Assembly: GCF_041146795.1 (NCBI RefSeq)
Contig: NC_135187.1
Location: 22,623,556 to 22,687,555 of the forward strand
DNA length: 64,000 nt
Source: Maylandia zebra
Taxonomy: Eukaryota; Chordata; Actinopteri; Cichliformes; Cichlidae
Direction of reading: 5' to 3'
The notes under the pieces are model-generated. The model saw only the letters and a list, made by a program, of their open reading frames with translations. It did not search any database and was not told where the DNA came from. How positions within the stretch are numbered: the stretch's first letter is position 1; the number at the start of each line of letters is the position of its first letter. Made by a program: the position numbers and the translations under genes. Of this stretch, positions 1 to 10,399 are shown in pieces.

Positions 1-1240
<1,240 letters not shown>

Positions 1241-1959
1241 CTGCATGTGACAGTTATTCCTTTTATGCCCCTTGTTTCCTTGGTTCAGAACACACTAAAC
1301 AAAAGAAACATGAAATATTCAGAATGTGAGCTTTTACAGTGCGAGTTTGGGGTTAAAGGACAGTCCCAGGTGACATTACGGCAGCTGCTTAATAATTTAA
1401 CCCAAGTGACTCAACACAGTGAATCTATGTCAAGTCATGGTTAGTTTGCCTTAATCTTCAACGGCAAAGTTGAACATTCTTACATTTTATTCATGAGGAT
1501 AGTTTTCAAAAGCCTGAGCTCCATCATCTTCTTTTATGTAACATTCCTCTACCATCTAATGCTGCGCAGCCTTCTCCTCCAAACTCCCCTCCCCTCTTTA
1601 TTGTACATCCAAATATTGTGAATATTTAAACAATGAAAACTGAGACTGCAGTATTAGTGGACCTTGGTGTCTGTGTGCACTCATGTTTTTGTTGTTAAAG
1701 TTGTATCCTAACATCCAGGGGACTTCCTCTATGTCCGATGAGTCACTGATTTCTTGCTATTTGGGGGTTACCCCCCCCCCACACACACACACACACATAG
1801 GCCTCTCAGTCACTCATAAACAATCAAGGGTAGAGAGCTGGAGAGAATACCAACTGGAAATCACCTACAGTTGTTTAGATATTTAAATAAAACACATTAG
1901 GGTTGCTGTTGGAGAGAAATTAAGCCCAAGCTGAAACCTTTAATTTCTTTCTCTTCCAG
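1241..1959. other. Non-coding DNA 5' of the first gsdme coding exon
   Basis: No exon is recognised. There is a short C-run plus CA-run at about 1771-1797. The stretch ends in a pyrimidine-rich tract and CAG at 1957-1959. This looks like a 3' splice site, so the start codon at 1988 probably lies in the second exon after a 28-base 5' UTR piece. Human GSDME likewise has a non-coding first exon. Confidence 0.5.
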
Positions 1960-1987
1960 CTGTTTGTGGTGCTCGTCTTCTGGAGTC

Positions 1988-4900
1988 ATGTTTTCCAAGG
2001 CCACTGCCAACTTCGTCCGTGAGATTGACCCCGAAGGACTTCTCATCCACGTCTCTCGAGTAAATGACTCTCACAAACTGGTTCCCATGGCCCTCGTGAT
2101 CAAACGCAAGCGCTGGTTTTGGCAGAGACCCAGGTACCAACCAACAGATTTCACTCTCGGCGACTTGTTGCTGGGTGACAAGGAGCTCATCCCGGGTAGG
2201 TGTGCAGATTCAAACTTAAGTTGTTACAGGAAAAATGTCGTGCATGTGAGTTCCCAGACACATTTCAACAAAGCTGATATCGGGGTAACACCTTGTGTTT
2301 TTGCAGGAGTGTCAGAGTCAGAATTCTTGACCTACAAGGGGACATATGGAGCTAAACTTGCTAGTGATCTGGGCCCCGAAGCCGGCTCTGCAAGTATCAG
2401 ACTGGAGGGGCGTGGCACTACCAAGCTCCAGTCATGTTTTGGCCAGCTGAAGAAAGAGGAGGTGAATGTGAAGAAGCTATTACTTGACTCGGACAACAGG
2501 TATGATGTAATATTTTAAAAGCTTTTTATTTTATTTTTAAAAACTGCTTTCACATATACAGGTTGTAATCAAAGATTAAGGAGATGAGGTCATCAATGGT
2601 GATGTAATGAACTCCTTATAAATGTGGACTTCAGGCATCACATGCTAAACACCTCAGACCACAGCGGCGTGGTGTCATTTTCCATTTGTCAATCAGTCTG
2701 TCTCAAACCATTAACACCAGCTTCTCTTCATATCAGGTCGGTGGACATGCAGCACGTGCTGGTGAGGCAGATAGAGAAGCGGGCTGAGGTGGTGGGGCTA
2801 GTGAAGGAGAGGATCTTCACCACCAGCCCCTGTTCCATCACCCAGACAAAAGTGGAAGAGTGCACCTTTCAAGGGGTGCTCGGGCTGGTTGGCATGCTGG
2901 GGAGTTCGGTTAAGGTAGGCCTCTTAAAAGCTTTTTTAGTCATGATGCCATGAAAGTTTTCAATAATTCTATCAGGTAAATTATTATCAGCATATGTCTT
3001 ATTTTGTAGTTTGATCGCCATAAATTTGTGAAATTCTGTTTATGCACCCCCCAAAATATAAGAAAAAAAGAAATCAGTCAGCCTTCCTCTAATCAATCCT
3101 ATATGTGTGTGTACAGGGAGTGCAGAATTATTAGGCAAATGAGTATTTTGTCCACATCATCCTCTTCATGCATGTTGTCTTACTCCAAGCTGTATAGGCT
3201 CGAAAGCCTACTACCAATTAAGCATATTAGGTGATGTGCATCTCTGTAATGAGAAGGGGTGTGGTCTAATGACATCAACACCCTATATCAGGTGTGCATA
3301 ATTATTAGGCAACTCCCTTTCCTTTGGCAAAACGGGTCAAAAGAAGGACTTGACAGGCTCAGAAAAGTCAAAAATAGTGAGATATCTTGCAGAGGGATGC
3401 AGCAGTCTCAAAATTGCAAAGCTTCTGAAGCGTGATAATCGAACAATCAAGCGTTTCATTCAAAATAGTCAACAGGGTCGCAAGAAGCGTGTGGAAAATC
3501 CAAGGCGCAAAATAACTGCCCATGAACTGAGAAAAGTCAAGCTGCCAAGATGCCACTTGCCACCAGTTTGGCCATATTTCAGAGCTGCAACATCACTGGA
3601 GTGCCCAAAAGCACAAGGTGTGCAATACTCAGAGACATGGCCAAGGTAAGAAAGGCTGACAGACGACCACCACTGAACAAGACACACAAGCTGAAACGTC
3701 AAGACTGGGCCAAGAAATATCTCAAGACTGATTTTTCTAAGGTTTTATGGACTGATGAAATGAGAGTGAGTCTTGATGGGCCAGATGGATGGGCCCGTGG
3801 CTGGATTGGTAAAGGGCAGAGAGCTCCAGTCCGACTCAGACGCCAGCAAGGTGGAGGTGGAGTACTGGTTTGGGCTGGTATCATCAAAGATGAGCTTGTG
3901 GGGCCTTCTCGGGTTGAGGATGGAGTCAAGCTCAATTCCCAGTCCTACTGCCAGTTTCTGGAAGACACCTTCTTCAAGCAGTGGTACAGGAAGAAGTCTG
4001 CATCCTTCAAGAAAAACATTATTTTCATGCAGGACAATGCTCCATCACACGCGTCCAAGTACTCCACAGCGTGGCTGGCAAGAAAGGGTATAAAAGAAGA
4101 AAAACTAATGACATGGCCACCTTGTTCACCTGATCTGAACCCCATTGAGAACCTGTGGTCCATCATCAAATGTGAGATTTACAAGGAGGGAAAACAGTAC
4201 ACCTCTCTGAACAGTGTCTGGGAGGCTGTGGTTGCTGCTGCACGCAATGTTGATGGTGAACAGATCAAAACACTGACAGAATCCATGGATGGCAGGCTTT
4301 TGAGTGTCCTTGCAAAGGAAGGTGGCTATATTGGTCGCTGATTTGTTTTTGTTTTGTTTTTGAATGTCAGAAATGTATATTGCCCTCTGAGTGGTAAATG
4401 CTGTGCAAACATTAATGTCATAACTCGACAAATATCTCGTAATCTGTGTTCAGGAGAAGCAACTGGAGTTTAGTCAGTATCACTGCCTTGCATTGCTTCA
4501 CTTCTTCCTCTTATTGTAAAATAATAATTGCTTTTGGAAATTTATGTCTAAAATATTAAATATTTAAAGGAATTATATAACCTCTTACAGATAGTAGACC
4601 ATTGTTTTTCTTGTTCTCCTTCTTGTCTGTAAAAAACTGCATATTTTGCATGATTTAATAGCTTGTATATCACAAGTTATCAAGTTGTCTCCACAACACC
4701 GTGAGACACGTTACCAGTTGCTCATGTTTCTGTGAAGGAATTCTGGCCTACAACATTGCTTCATTTCATTTTGCACAGCTCTTTTGAAGTCCCACCACAG
4801 CATTTCAATCCGGTTAAGGTCCGGACTTTGACTGGGCCATTGCAACACCGTGATTCTTTAAAAAAAAAAAGAAAAAAAAAAGAAAAAGAAATGTATATTT

Positions 4901-7900
4901 GTGAATGTGGAGATGTTATATTGGTTTCACTGGTAAAAATAAATAATTGAAATGGGTATATATTTGAGCCCTGCAACAGACTGGCGACCTGTCCAGGGTG
5001 TACCCCGCCTTTCGCCCTATGACAGCTGGGATAGGCTCCAGCGCCCCCCGCGACCCTGAAAAGGATAAGCGGAAGCGAATGGATGGATGGATGGGTATAT
5101 ATTTGTTTTTTGTTAAGTTGCCTAATAATTATGCACAGTAATAGTCACCTGCACACACAGATATCCCCCTAAAATAGCTAAAACTAAAAACAAACTAAAA
5201 ACTACTTCCAAAAACATTCAGCTTTGATATTAATGAGTTTTTTGGGTTCATTGAGAACATGGTTGTTGTTCAATAATAACATTATTCCTCAAAAATACAA
5301 CTTGCCTAATAATTCTGCACTCCCTGTATATGTGTGCTCCCAGGTGTGTGTGAAGGACAGCAACAGCATTGAGATAGACAGCGATGTTTCTGTGGAGATC
5401 CCCTCTGGTACAGTCATCGCGTACAGCATCCTGGAACTGGAGGTTAAAAAAGACGGACAATACTGTGAGTGTGTGTGAGTGAGAGTTTCTTCCACATTGT
5501 CAGTGGGGTCACTGATTTTCCTCGCCAGGTTGACCTGTGTTTTAGCTCAGTGAGATGAGATGCCGTTCTCAGACTGGGAGGCCCGGGTTCAAATCCCGCT
5601 TATGGTAACATTTCTTTAAGTTAACAGTTAAACTTTTTTAACTCTTTTCAACACAAATTTCAGCCTTTTCACCCCTTTTCAGCAAATTTTTCAGTTTTTT
5701 CTACTGTTTTCAGAAAAAAACTTTTTTCAGCAGAAATTCTGCTCATTAACCTCTTTTCAGCCCAAATTCTGCTTATTCACCTCTTCTGCAAAGTTTTCAG
5801 CCTTTTCACCTCTTATCAGCACAATTCTCAGCAGCTCCTGCTCATTTCAGCAGATTTGTCAGGCTCTCCACCTCTTCTTTGTGAGAATAAGTTTGGCTCC
5901 GTGAGATGAGTAGCCGCCTTGAGACCAGGAGGGCCAGCAAAAATTTCTCCGTCTTTACCCCTTTCAGTTGAATTTTTGGCTTTTCACCACTTTTCAGCAA
6001 AAATTTTCTGCTTCTTCACCTGTTTTCAGCAGAATTTTCAGTTTCTTCACCGCCATATAACTTTTTGCAAGTTTTCAACTTTTTCAGCTTTTTCAGCAGA
6101 CAACTTCAGCGTTAAGGCATCCACACAGCATTTTCGCAGGAAATGTAAATTTTTCTAGTTTTATCTCAGTTTACCATCTCCTGTCCAGCCATTTTGCTGC
6201 TGCTATGTGTGTGTGTATGTGTGTATCAGATAGGACACACTATATTACACCCATACATGGAAGCCGCACTATAAAGAGCAGTTATTCTTCTTGACTTAGA
6301 TGCTTTGAAAGGGAAAATAAAATTTTGGGAATAGAAGTGTTAGTGATAGATAGCCAAACATGGTTAGAGGATAGAATAGCAACAGTAAGTTCTTCTGTTT
6401 ACACACTCAATAATCAGATAACATTTGTGTGTGATATGTGTTTGCCCATGTGTTTATGATGTTTTCTGTATTTTTCAGACATATGTCTACAACCTGGTGC
6501 AATTGGAGGCTTTGAGTCAGACTCCATCTCGAGGTCCTGGCCTTCTGATGATTGCTTCGACACAGTGGATGGAAAGTGCAACGAGCAGAAGGTTCCACAG
6601 AAAGCCCCCCTTATTGCACTTCATAATGGTTTGTCCCTTCATTCATACATTCACACAATTACTTGTTGATGGAAAAAAATATAACAAATGAAACACAGTA
6701 GACTTATGGCAAACCGAGGAAGGTTCCTTTTTGTCCCAAATACAACTGTTATTTTATCCGTCTCACTGAAACGTTGCCTATGCCGTTGCATTTTGTGGTT
6801 TATTCTCAAACATTATAGCTGAGCTGACTTTCCTCAGTAGTAAACACTGCCACTAAAACTAGCTGTAATACCTAAAAAAATGATTATGACAATATGAAAG
6901 AACAGCAGTCACATGGTTATAATAATCGATAATAAACAAACAGTATCTTCTGGTTTGTTGCAGAATCGCAGGAAAAAGTCCTTTCTCCTCTGGCAAAGCT
7001 CCCCCAGCCGACCCAATGGGCTTTATTCAAGAAGCTCCAAGAAACTCTGAATGACAGTGCTGCTCTGTCATATCTGCAGCTTGTGGTGAGTGAAACTGGT
7101 AATGCCCTGTAGACCAAAACAAATTTCCCACGTGTGGGACTAATAAAGGTTATCTTATCTTATCTTATCTTATCTTATCTTATCTTATCTTCGTGGTGAC
7201 CACTAGCCAGTCGGCTAAAATAGTCTGTCTTGCGGTTGTGTGAATAAATGTGTAACCACAGCATCCCAAAATGTTTATTTTTCCTTCTAATCTGAAGCCC
7301 TTTTTCTATGTCAGCTTGAAGATTTGTGTAGCAATGAAATACACAATGGGACCCCAAAAGAAGAGCAGCCCAGTGCAGAGAGTCCCACTGAAAGCACCCT
7401 AAATGCAGCGCACCTGTTGGTCAGTGCCATGGAAGGTAAGAGGAAGTTACAGACAAAAAAAAGCTCAGCATACAAAGCAGTGCTGCAGATTTTTTTTTTT
7501 TTTTTAGTGGGTTTAACCTCATCATGTGTTCTGTTTAATGTTTTTATAGAGTTGCCCAAAGAAACTCTGGAACTTCTGAGCAAGAGCGCTCCTGACTTTC
7601 TGCAGGCTTTCAACATGCTGGTTAGCTAACTTGTTTCAGTTTAGTACACATTGTTGGTAATGATTGGTACCATGATTAGTACATTGGTGGTTGAGTTATT
7701 TCAATAATTCAATATTTACGTAGAACACACTCACACACAAAAGAAAACTATGTATTAAAAATACATTTTATATCTCTAAACATGACAAGCACCTGCTTAG
7801 CTTAGTATAAACGGGGAACTAGCTAGCCTATCTCTGTTCCAGAGGTGTCAAAATACACACCTATCTGACCTTCTAAAGTTCAATTAATAACAATATTTCT

Positions 7901-8387
7901 ACTTTATGTATTTTTTACCCCCCAAAATTCCTTGTGACTTTCTGGTGGCTGCTTTAACCAGGCTAGCTATGCTAAGCTAACTACAACCAATTATGAGGTT
8001 TTAGCTCTATATCTAATGTTATGACATAAATTTATAGTATTTATTAAACCATTTCATCTTTCTTTATTTTAGTTCTTTGAGGAAAGTAGAATTCGAATCT
8101 GTAAACCAACATTTTGCAACAAAAAACTTGTCCACTGATCCACCTACCTATCTCCCCAGGTGTGCAAGCTAAAGAGCAGCGATGTTCTCAACATTCAGTC
8201 TCTTCCTGCCCTGCTGCAGGATAACCAGGCCTTTCAGCTGGCAGAGCAGTTACTTTCCTCTGCCAGTGTGATGCTAAGAAGAGACGCTGACCTCCTGTGG
8301 ATGGAAACCAGAGATAATGCAGGAGTCCTACCAGTGGTCCTCTTCCTCAGCATCCATGGATTGTGTTTGCTCTGCAATGCACTTTAA
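1988..8387 (+). CDS. gsdme: Gasdermin E (DFNA5 family), complete, nine coding exons
   Basis: Coding exons: 1988-2195, 2307-2499, 2737-2914, 5344-5464, 6479-6628, 6964-7085, 7315-7435, 7550-7620 and 8160-8387. All have GT donors and AG acceptors, the phases agree throughout, and they total 463 codons plus TAA. The start is MFSKATANFVREID, the usual gasdermin E N-terminus, and the preceding acceptor at 1959 supports this ATG. Residues 1 to about 245 correspond to the pore-forming domain, which includes a KKDGQY motif at the end of exon 4. The linker in exon 5 carries DTVD-G at residues 261-265, matching the caspase-3 cleavage position of human GSDME. Exons 6-9 match the inhibitory C-terminal domain. 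Family knowledge: cleavage releases an N-terminal fragment that oligomerises in the plasma membrane and causes pyroptosis. The length is near the family norm of about 490. Oddity: intron 3 is inflated by a nested transposon ending 17 nt before exon 4. Which teleost paralogue (gsdmea or gsdmeb) this is remains undecided. Confidence 0.95.
3332..4341 (+). pseudogene. Tc1/mariner transposase, DD37E, inactivated
   Basis: The N-terminal helix-turn-helix region (LKIAKLLKRDNRTIKRFI) is in one frame to about 3540. The rest, from about 3545 to the TGA at 4339-4341, is in another, so there is at least one frameshift. The expected start position at 3332-3334 reads ACG rather than ATG. The catalytic triad is visible: WTDE (D at 3754), MQDNAPSH (D at 4033) and NPIENLW (E at 4147). 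There are 37 residues between the second D and the E, which places it with the DD37E Tc1-like group rather than classic DD34E Tc1. Both lesions indicate a non-autonomous copy. Confidence 0.92.
4382..4886. mobile_element. Poly(A)-tailed retroposed insert nested in the DD37E element
   Basis: A 13-base direct repeat, AGAAATGTATATT, flanks the insert (4369-4381 and 4887-4899). The right end is an A-rich tail with a few G's at 4861-4886. Together these are the marks of LINE-mediated retroposition of a polyadenylated RNA. The last 150 bases before the tail are an antisense Tc1 transposase fragment. The first 300 bases are unrecognised. No open reading frame of note is present. Confidence 0.75.
4690..4860 (-). 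pseudogene. Tc1 transposase C-terminal fragment inside the retroposed insert
   Basis: The reverse strand reads WPSQSPDLNRIEMLWWDFK, the conserved C-terminal block of DD34E Tc1 transposases. It belongs to a different family from the host DD37E element. Its antisense orientation relative to the poly(A) tail suggests the source RNA was transcribed across an old Tc1 copy. Confidence 0.8.
4967..5090 (+). mobile_element. 5'-truncated LINE/SINE 3' tail (L2-like) nested in the DD37E element
   Basis: This is the common fish tail beginning near CAACAGACTGGCGACCTGTC and ending in GGATAAGCGG plus (ATGG)n. A 15-base target duplication, ATGGGTATATATTTG, lies at 4952-4966 and 5091-5105. Length is 124 bases. 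Confidence 0.9.
5306..5343 (+). promoter_or_regulatory. gsdme: 3' splice site of gsdme exon 4 with a transposon-derived branch point
   Basis: The acceptor AG is at 5342-5343. Host DNA resumes only at 5327, so just 17 bases upstream of the exon are original intron. The nearest consensus branch sequence, CTAAT with A at 5309, lies inside the transposon's right terminal repeat, 34 nt before the exon boundary. Use of this branch point is inference. Confidence 0.55.
5500..6190 (+). repeat. tRNA-like head plus TTTTCAG-rich tandem repeat in gsdme intron 4
   Basis: TAGCTCAGTGAG at 5543-5554 and GGTTCAAATCC at 5586-5596 resemble pol III A and B boxes, but the flanks do not pair as an acceptor stem, so it is not a tRNA gene. 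A diverged second head (GGCTCCGTGAGATGAG) follows about 350 bases later at 5894, without the B box. Each head is followed by a pyrimidine-rich run with many TTTTCAG/TTTTCACC units spaced roughly 15-30 bases apart. I do not recognise the family. Confidence 0.6.
6559..6570 (+). other. gsdme: Predicted caspase-3/7 cleavage motif DTVD in gasdermin E
   Basis: Codons 261-264 in exon 5 read D-T-V-D and are followed by glycine, a canonical DxxD|G executioner-caspase site. It lies in the linker between the pore-forming and inhibitory domains, close to the known human site at residue 270. Cleavage here is inferred from sequence only. Confidence 0.75.
7100..7191 (+). mobile_element. Severely 5'-truncated LINE tail with (TTATC)n
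   Basis: The sequence ATTTCCCACGTGTGGGACTAATAAAGGT followed by repeated TTATC units (about 7149-7191) is a typical 3' end of fish CR1/L2-type LINEs. It sits just inside gsdme intron 6, starting about 15 bases after the donor at 7086. Confidence 0.7.
7780..7990. repeat. Dispersed repeat copy in gsdme intron 8
   Basis: The stretch from CACCTGCTTAGCTTAGTATA through GGGGAACTAGCTAGCC and the following AT-rich part resembles a dispersed repeat frequent in teleost introns. It is old and diverged, and no ends are resolved. Confidence 0.45.
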
Positions 8388-8616
8388 TAGTTGTAGTGCC
8401 TGAGTGTGCACTCCCTCTCCTTTTTTATTGATTGTATTTGCACCATTTCTTTTTTTATTTTAAAATCTTATTACATGTAAGCTTGCTATCGTTTGTTACA
8501 AGACTTTTTCATATTATTATCATTATTACTTTTAAAACATTGCTTTAGATTTATTACAGAGCAGGGGAAATTTTTTTTTTCATAAATATGTTTTTATTAT
8601 TTAAAACAAACATTGT

Positions 8617-9301
8617 CCATCCATCCATCCATCTTCATCCACTTATCCGAGGTCGGGTCGCGGGGGTAGCAGCCTAAGCAAAGAGGTCCAGACCTCCCTC
8701 TCCCCAGCCACCTCCTCCAGCTTGTCTGGGGGAATACCAAGGCGTTCCCAGGCCAGCCGAGAGATATAATCTCTCCAGCGTGTCCTGGGTCTGCCCCGGG
8801 GCCTCCTCCCGGTGGGACATGCCTGGAACACCTCGCCCAGGAGGCGCCCAGGGGGCATCCTTGCCAGATGCCCGAACCACCTCAGCTGGCTCCTTTCGAT
8901 GTGGAGCAGCAGCTGCTCTACTCTAAGCCCCTCCCGGATGGCCGAACTTCTCACCCTATCTCTAAGGGAGAGGCCAGCCACCCTTCGGAGGAAGCTCATT
9001 TCCGCCGCTTGTATCCGCGATCTCGTTCTTTCGGTCACTACCCACAGCTCGTGGCCATAGGTGAGGGTAGGGACGTAGATCGACCGGTAAATTGAGAGCT
9101 TCGCTTTTACACTCAGCTCCCTCTTCACCACGACTGACCGGTGCAGCGTCCGCATTACTGCAGCCGCAGCCCCAATCCGTCTGTCGATCTCCAGCTCCCT
9201 TCTCCCATCACTCGCGAACAAGACCCCGAGATACTTGAACTCCTCCACTTGGGGCAGGAACTCATCCCCGACCCGGAGTGGGCACTCCACCCTTTTCCGG
9301 C
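8617..9301 (-). mobile_element. Rex3-like RTE retrotransposon, 5'-truncated
   Basis: On the minus strand this encodes the C-terminal part of an RTE reverse transcriptase, in frame for about 220 residues (blocks LTYGHELWVVTERTRSRIQA, LRWFGHLARMPPGRL and RGRPRTRWRDYI). It ends with a short 3' UTR and ATGG/GATG tail repeats at 8617-8640. A 12-base target duplication, AACAAACATTGT, flanks it at 8605-8616 and 9302-9313. The intact frame suggests a fairly young insertion. It begins 230 bases after the gsdme stop codon and may lie in the 3' UTR. Confidence 0.93.
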
Positions 9302-9455
9302 AACAAACATTGTATAACATGTATTTTGAAAAAAAGAAATATATATTGATAGATAGTGATTAATTGAAGGAGGATTTGATATATTGTGGGGAAGCCCTGA
9401 TATGATATATTGTTTCATTTTCTTACTTTTCACAGAGTTTGATTAGACACCTTAG

Positions 9456-9808
9456 CAGGGGTCTCGAACTCCAGTCCTTGAGGGCTGGTGTCCTGAAACT
9501 TTTACATGTGTCCCTGCTGCAACACACCCGAATAAAATTAGTAGGTCATTAGCAAGAGTATAGAACTTGATTGCATGCTGAAGTGGCAACCCATAACCCT
9601 ACTCAAGTATAAGTGTTTGGAAAAATGTACTTCTAAAAGTACTTTTATTGCACCAGGTTCATTCACTCATGAGCTACTGTAACATGAATCACATGGCTGA
9701 ATTGTTTCTATAGAGTCTTGCTAATGATGTATTCATGTGTGTTGCAACAGGGACACATGGAAACATTTCAGGACAGCGGCCCTGGAGGACTTGAGTTCGA
9801 GACAACTG
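9456..9808. mobile_element. Palindromic hAT-type MITE
   Basis: The left end (CAGGGGTCTCGAACTCCAGT...) and the reverse complement of the right end (CAGTTGTCTCGAACTCAAGT...) match over more than 70 bases with scattered substitutions. The motifs ATGTGTCCCTG and GCAACACAC recur in both arms. This is a very common teleost MITE. No exact target duplication is left. Confidence 0.85.
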
Positions 9809-10004
9809 CCTTACAGTAATCTGTCCTACAAGTTCAATCCAGACGTTCTTATCTGCTAGTTTTTGGTACACAATTTTTTTTAATTTTTTAGTAAATCTCA
9901 TCGTTTAGAAAATTTACTAACCAGGGATCACTTGAAAGGCGATTAAGCTAAAGGTAGTTCAAATTTCTCAGCTCAAGAAATGTTTACATGTTGATGATTT
10001 TATA

Positions 10005-10399
10005 CAGAAGCGTTGAGCTGCCACCCAGGGAAAAGAAAAATAGAGCTATATCACATTATAACGTGAAACGTTTATTGATCTAACAATATACTTTATATGT
10101 TTGTACAATATATCTTTCACATTTGAACAACATAATATCATGTTATTACAATAAACATAATTATCACGTTATAACAAAAAACCGTTTACGTTCGTACAAT
10201 ATAAATATTATATTGTACAAACGTGATAATTATGTATATTGTAATAACGTGATATTATGTTATTCAAACGTAAAAAAGGATATTGTACTAACATTAAAAT
10301 ATATGTAACAAACAACAAAAGTATATTTTTAGATTTTTCATGTCATAACGTAATATAGCTCTGTTTTTCTTTTGCCTGGCTGGCAGCTCTACACTTCTG
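10005..10399. mobile_element. Long-inverted-repeat AT-rich MITE
   Basis: The arms start CAGAAG(C/T)GT and continue through GAGCTGCCA(C/G)CCAGG(G/C)AAAAGAAAAA, the right arm being the reverse complement of the left. The interior is more than 75% AT and also largely palindromic, centred near 10205. The whole 395 bases could fold as one hairpin. No transposase and no clear target duplication were seen. Confidence 0.8.

Larger units (their letters stand above)
3114..5326 (+). mobile_element. Tc1/mariner-type DD37E transposon in gsdme intron 3, with two nested insertions
   Basis: The ends are perfect inverted repeats for about 25 bases, starting CAGGGAGTGCAGAATTATTA. They are flanked by the TA target duplication at 3112-3113 and 5327-5328. 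A second, internal copy of the end motif (TGCATAATTATTAGGCAAC) occurs about 175 bases inward on the left (about 3296-3314) and about 190 bases inward on the right (about 5115-5133). This is the IR/DR layout known from Sleeping Beauty-like elements. The element encodes a broken transposase. Two later insertions, each with its own target duplication (4382-4886 and 4967-5090), inflate it. Removing them leaves about 1.56 kb, normal for the superfamily. Confidence 0.95.

Noticed and set aside
5540..5612. A tRNA gene in gsdme intron 4
   Set aside because: A- and B-box-like motifs are present, but the acceptor strands do not pair, so it is at most a tRNA-derived repeat head.
8868..9095. Plus-strand frames over the Rex3 fragment
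   Set aside because: Shadows of the minus-strand reverse-transcriptase frame.
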